14,294 nucleotides of DNA from Puniceicoccales bacterium. GTDB lineage: Bacteria; Verrucomicrobiota; Verrucomicrobiia; Opitutales; JAIRLG01. The stretch's first letter is position 1; each line of letters opens with the position of its first letter. Positions 13,431-14,294 of this stretch are shown in pieces. Below the pieces are notes generated by a model, which searched no databases, was not told the DNA's origin, and saw nothing but the letters and a program-made list of their open reading frames with translations. The stretch covers positions 1 to 14,294 of the forward strand of contig JAITKE010000090.1 in assembly GCA_031278595.1 (NCBI GenBank). Direction: 5' to 3'. A program made the translations under genes and the position numbers.

Positions 13431-14294
13431 ATGAGGATAGCGATGGTCAGTCCGGAGTGCGCACCCTGGGCCCAGACGGGCGGGCTGGCGGATGCGGTGG
13501 CGGCGCTGGCCCGGAGCATCGCCCGGGAGGGCCACGACGTCCGCGTCTTTCTCCCGCTCCACGACGGCATTTTGGAGCAGGCCTCGCCCGAGGCCCATCC
13601 GGCGGCCCTGGCGGTGCAGCTGGGCACGGGCACCCGTTATGGACGGCTTTGGGAGCGGCGGGAGAGCGAATCCCTGCGCTTCTACTTCATCGAGTACGAG
13701 CAGTATTTCCGGGGACGGGCGATCTATGCCGATGCCTCGGGCGACTATGGAGACAACCCGGAACGCTTCACCTTTTTCACCCGGGCCGTTCTGGATGCCT
13801 GCCACCAGCTGACCTGGATTCCGGAGATATTTCATGGCCATGATTGGACGACCGGACTGCTGCCGGTCTATCTGGAGACGACGGAGCGCGGCCGGCCCCT
13901 GGGTCGGGCGGCCTCGGTCTTCAGCATCCACAACCTGCAGCACCAGGGCTATGCGCCGAGGGGAATTTTGGACTTCGCCGGCCTGCCCCAGTCCGTCTTC
14001 CGGTCCGATGCGGCCGAGGCCTACGGGCAGGTGCAGATGCTCAAGGCGGGCCTGTACTTCTCCTCGAAGCTGACCACCGTCAGCCCCCGCTACGCCCGGG
14101 AAATCCAGACGGCGGAATACGGCCACGGCCTCGATCCTGTCCTGCGCTTCCGCGCGGCTGACCTCGTCGGGATCGGCAACGGCATCGACACCGAACTCTG
14201 GAATCCATCCAAAGATCCTTTTTTAAACCATCCCTTCGACCTCCTCCACCCGGAGGGGAAACGGCACACGAAGGAGGATCTATGGCGGCGCTGG
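13431..14294 (+). CDS. glgA: glycogen synthase (GT5), 3' end outside window
   Basis: GlgA adds glucose from a nucleotide sugar, normally ADP-glucose, to a growing alpha-1,4-glucan. The frame is open to the window end, giving 288 of about 480 residues. Family motifs are clear: MRIAMVSPECAPWAQTGGLAD at the N-terminus, IFHGHDWTTGLLP, SIHNLQHQGYAP, KLTTVSPRYAREI, and GHGLDPVL with GIGNGIDTELWNP. ATG 13431 gives the standard N-terminus, though the AGGAGG before it is unusually close; ATG 13443 is an alternative but would cut off the first beta strand. Odd point: the KTGGL motif, whose Lys15 in E. coli contacts ADP-glucose, reads QTGGL with Gln15. The family call is firm; sugar donor preference is open. 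Confidence 0.95.
   Translation, partial: MRIAMVSPECAPWAQTGGLADAVAALARSIAREGHDVRVFLPLHDGILEQASPEAHPAALAVQLGTGTRYGRLWERRESESLRFYFIEYEQYFRGRAIYADASGDYGDNPERFTFFTRAVLDACHQLTWIPEIFHGHDWTTGLLPVYLETTERGRPLGRAASVFSIHNLQHQGYAPRGILDFAGLPQSVFRSDAAEAYGQVQMLKAGLYFSSKLTTVSPRYAREIQTAEYGHGLDPVLRFRAADLVGIGNGIDTELWNPSKDPFLNHPFDLLHPEGKRHTKEDLWRRW

Overview
The window looks like chromosomal DNA of a Gram-negative bacterium, most likely from the PVC group and within it Verrucomicrobiota (an Opitutae/Puniceicoccales-like lineage is my best guess, not proven). Reasons: a metal-type KDO-8-phosphate synthase (LPS inner core), a lipoprotein-type signal on an M3 peptidase, a type III secretion translocon cluster, a prepilin of the kind common in Verrucomicrobia, and typical housekeeping genes (mnmE, infA, rplU-rpmA, glgA). 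No tRNA, rRNA, CRISPR array or intact transposase gene was seen.

Layout. 1-3038 (+): a four-gene type III secretion (T3SS) translocon block: the 3' end of a helical protein, a SycD/LcrH-type TPR chaperone, a two-hydrophobic-segment SctE-like major translocator, and an SctB-like minor translocator, closed by a strong terminator. The order matches the SPI-2 order sseB-sscA-sseC-sseD, and the block is visibly more AT-rich than the rest. 3147-3266: a 120-bp MITE-like element whose end touches the mnmE stop codon. 3264-4926 (-): infA-mnmE. 4927-5336: a repeat-rich leader and a cloverleaf palindrome. 5337-6746 (-): a prepilin-like protein. 6747-7177: non-coding, with a second cloverleaf. 7178-8020 (-): kdsA, followed at 8076-8198 by a second MITE copy. 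8217-9269 (-): a secreted protein of unknown function. 9270-9914: non-coding, with a nested double cloverleaf. 9915-10519 (-): rplU-rpmA. 10520-10802: non-coding, with a fourth cloverleaf. 10803-13283 (-): an oligopeptidase A-like lipoprotein. 13431-14294 (+): glgA, cut by the window end.

The most striking signal is a family of multi-branched palindromes in four intergenic gaps. Each has a perfect outer stem of 12-16 bp enclosing three hairpin arms placed end to end, with almost no unpaired bases. In three loci the outer stem is close to GGGGCTGGCTTT/AAAGCCAGCCCC and the arms are shuffled versions of the same modules. One locus holds a complete cloverleaf nested in an arm of another. A fourth locus has the same architecture with unrelated sequence. 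I know of no named element with this design. The second signal is the MITE pair with TA ends. All readings are by eye; no search or folding program was run.
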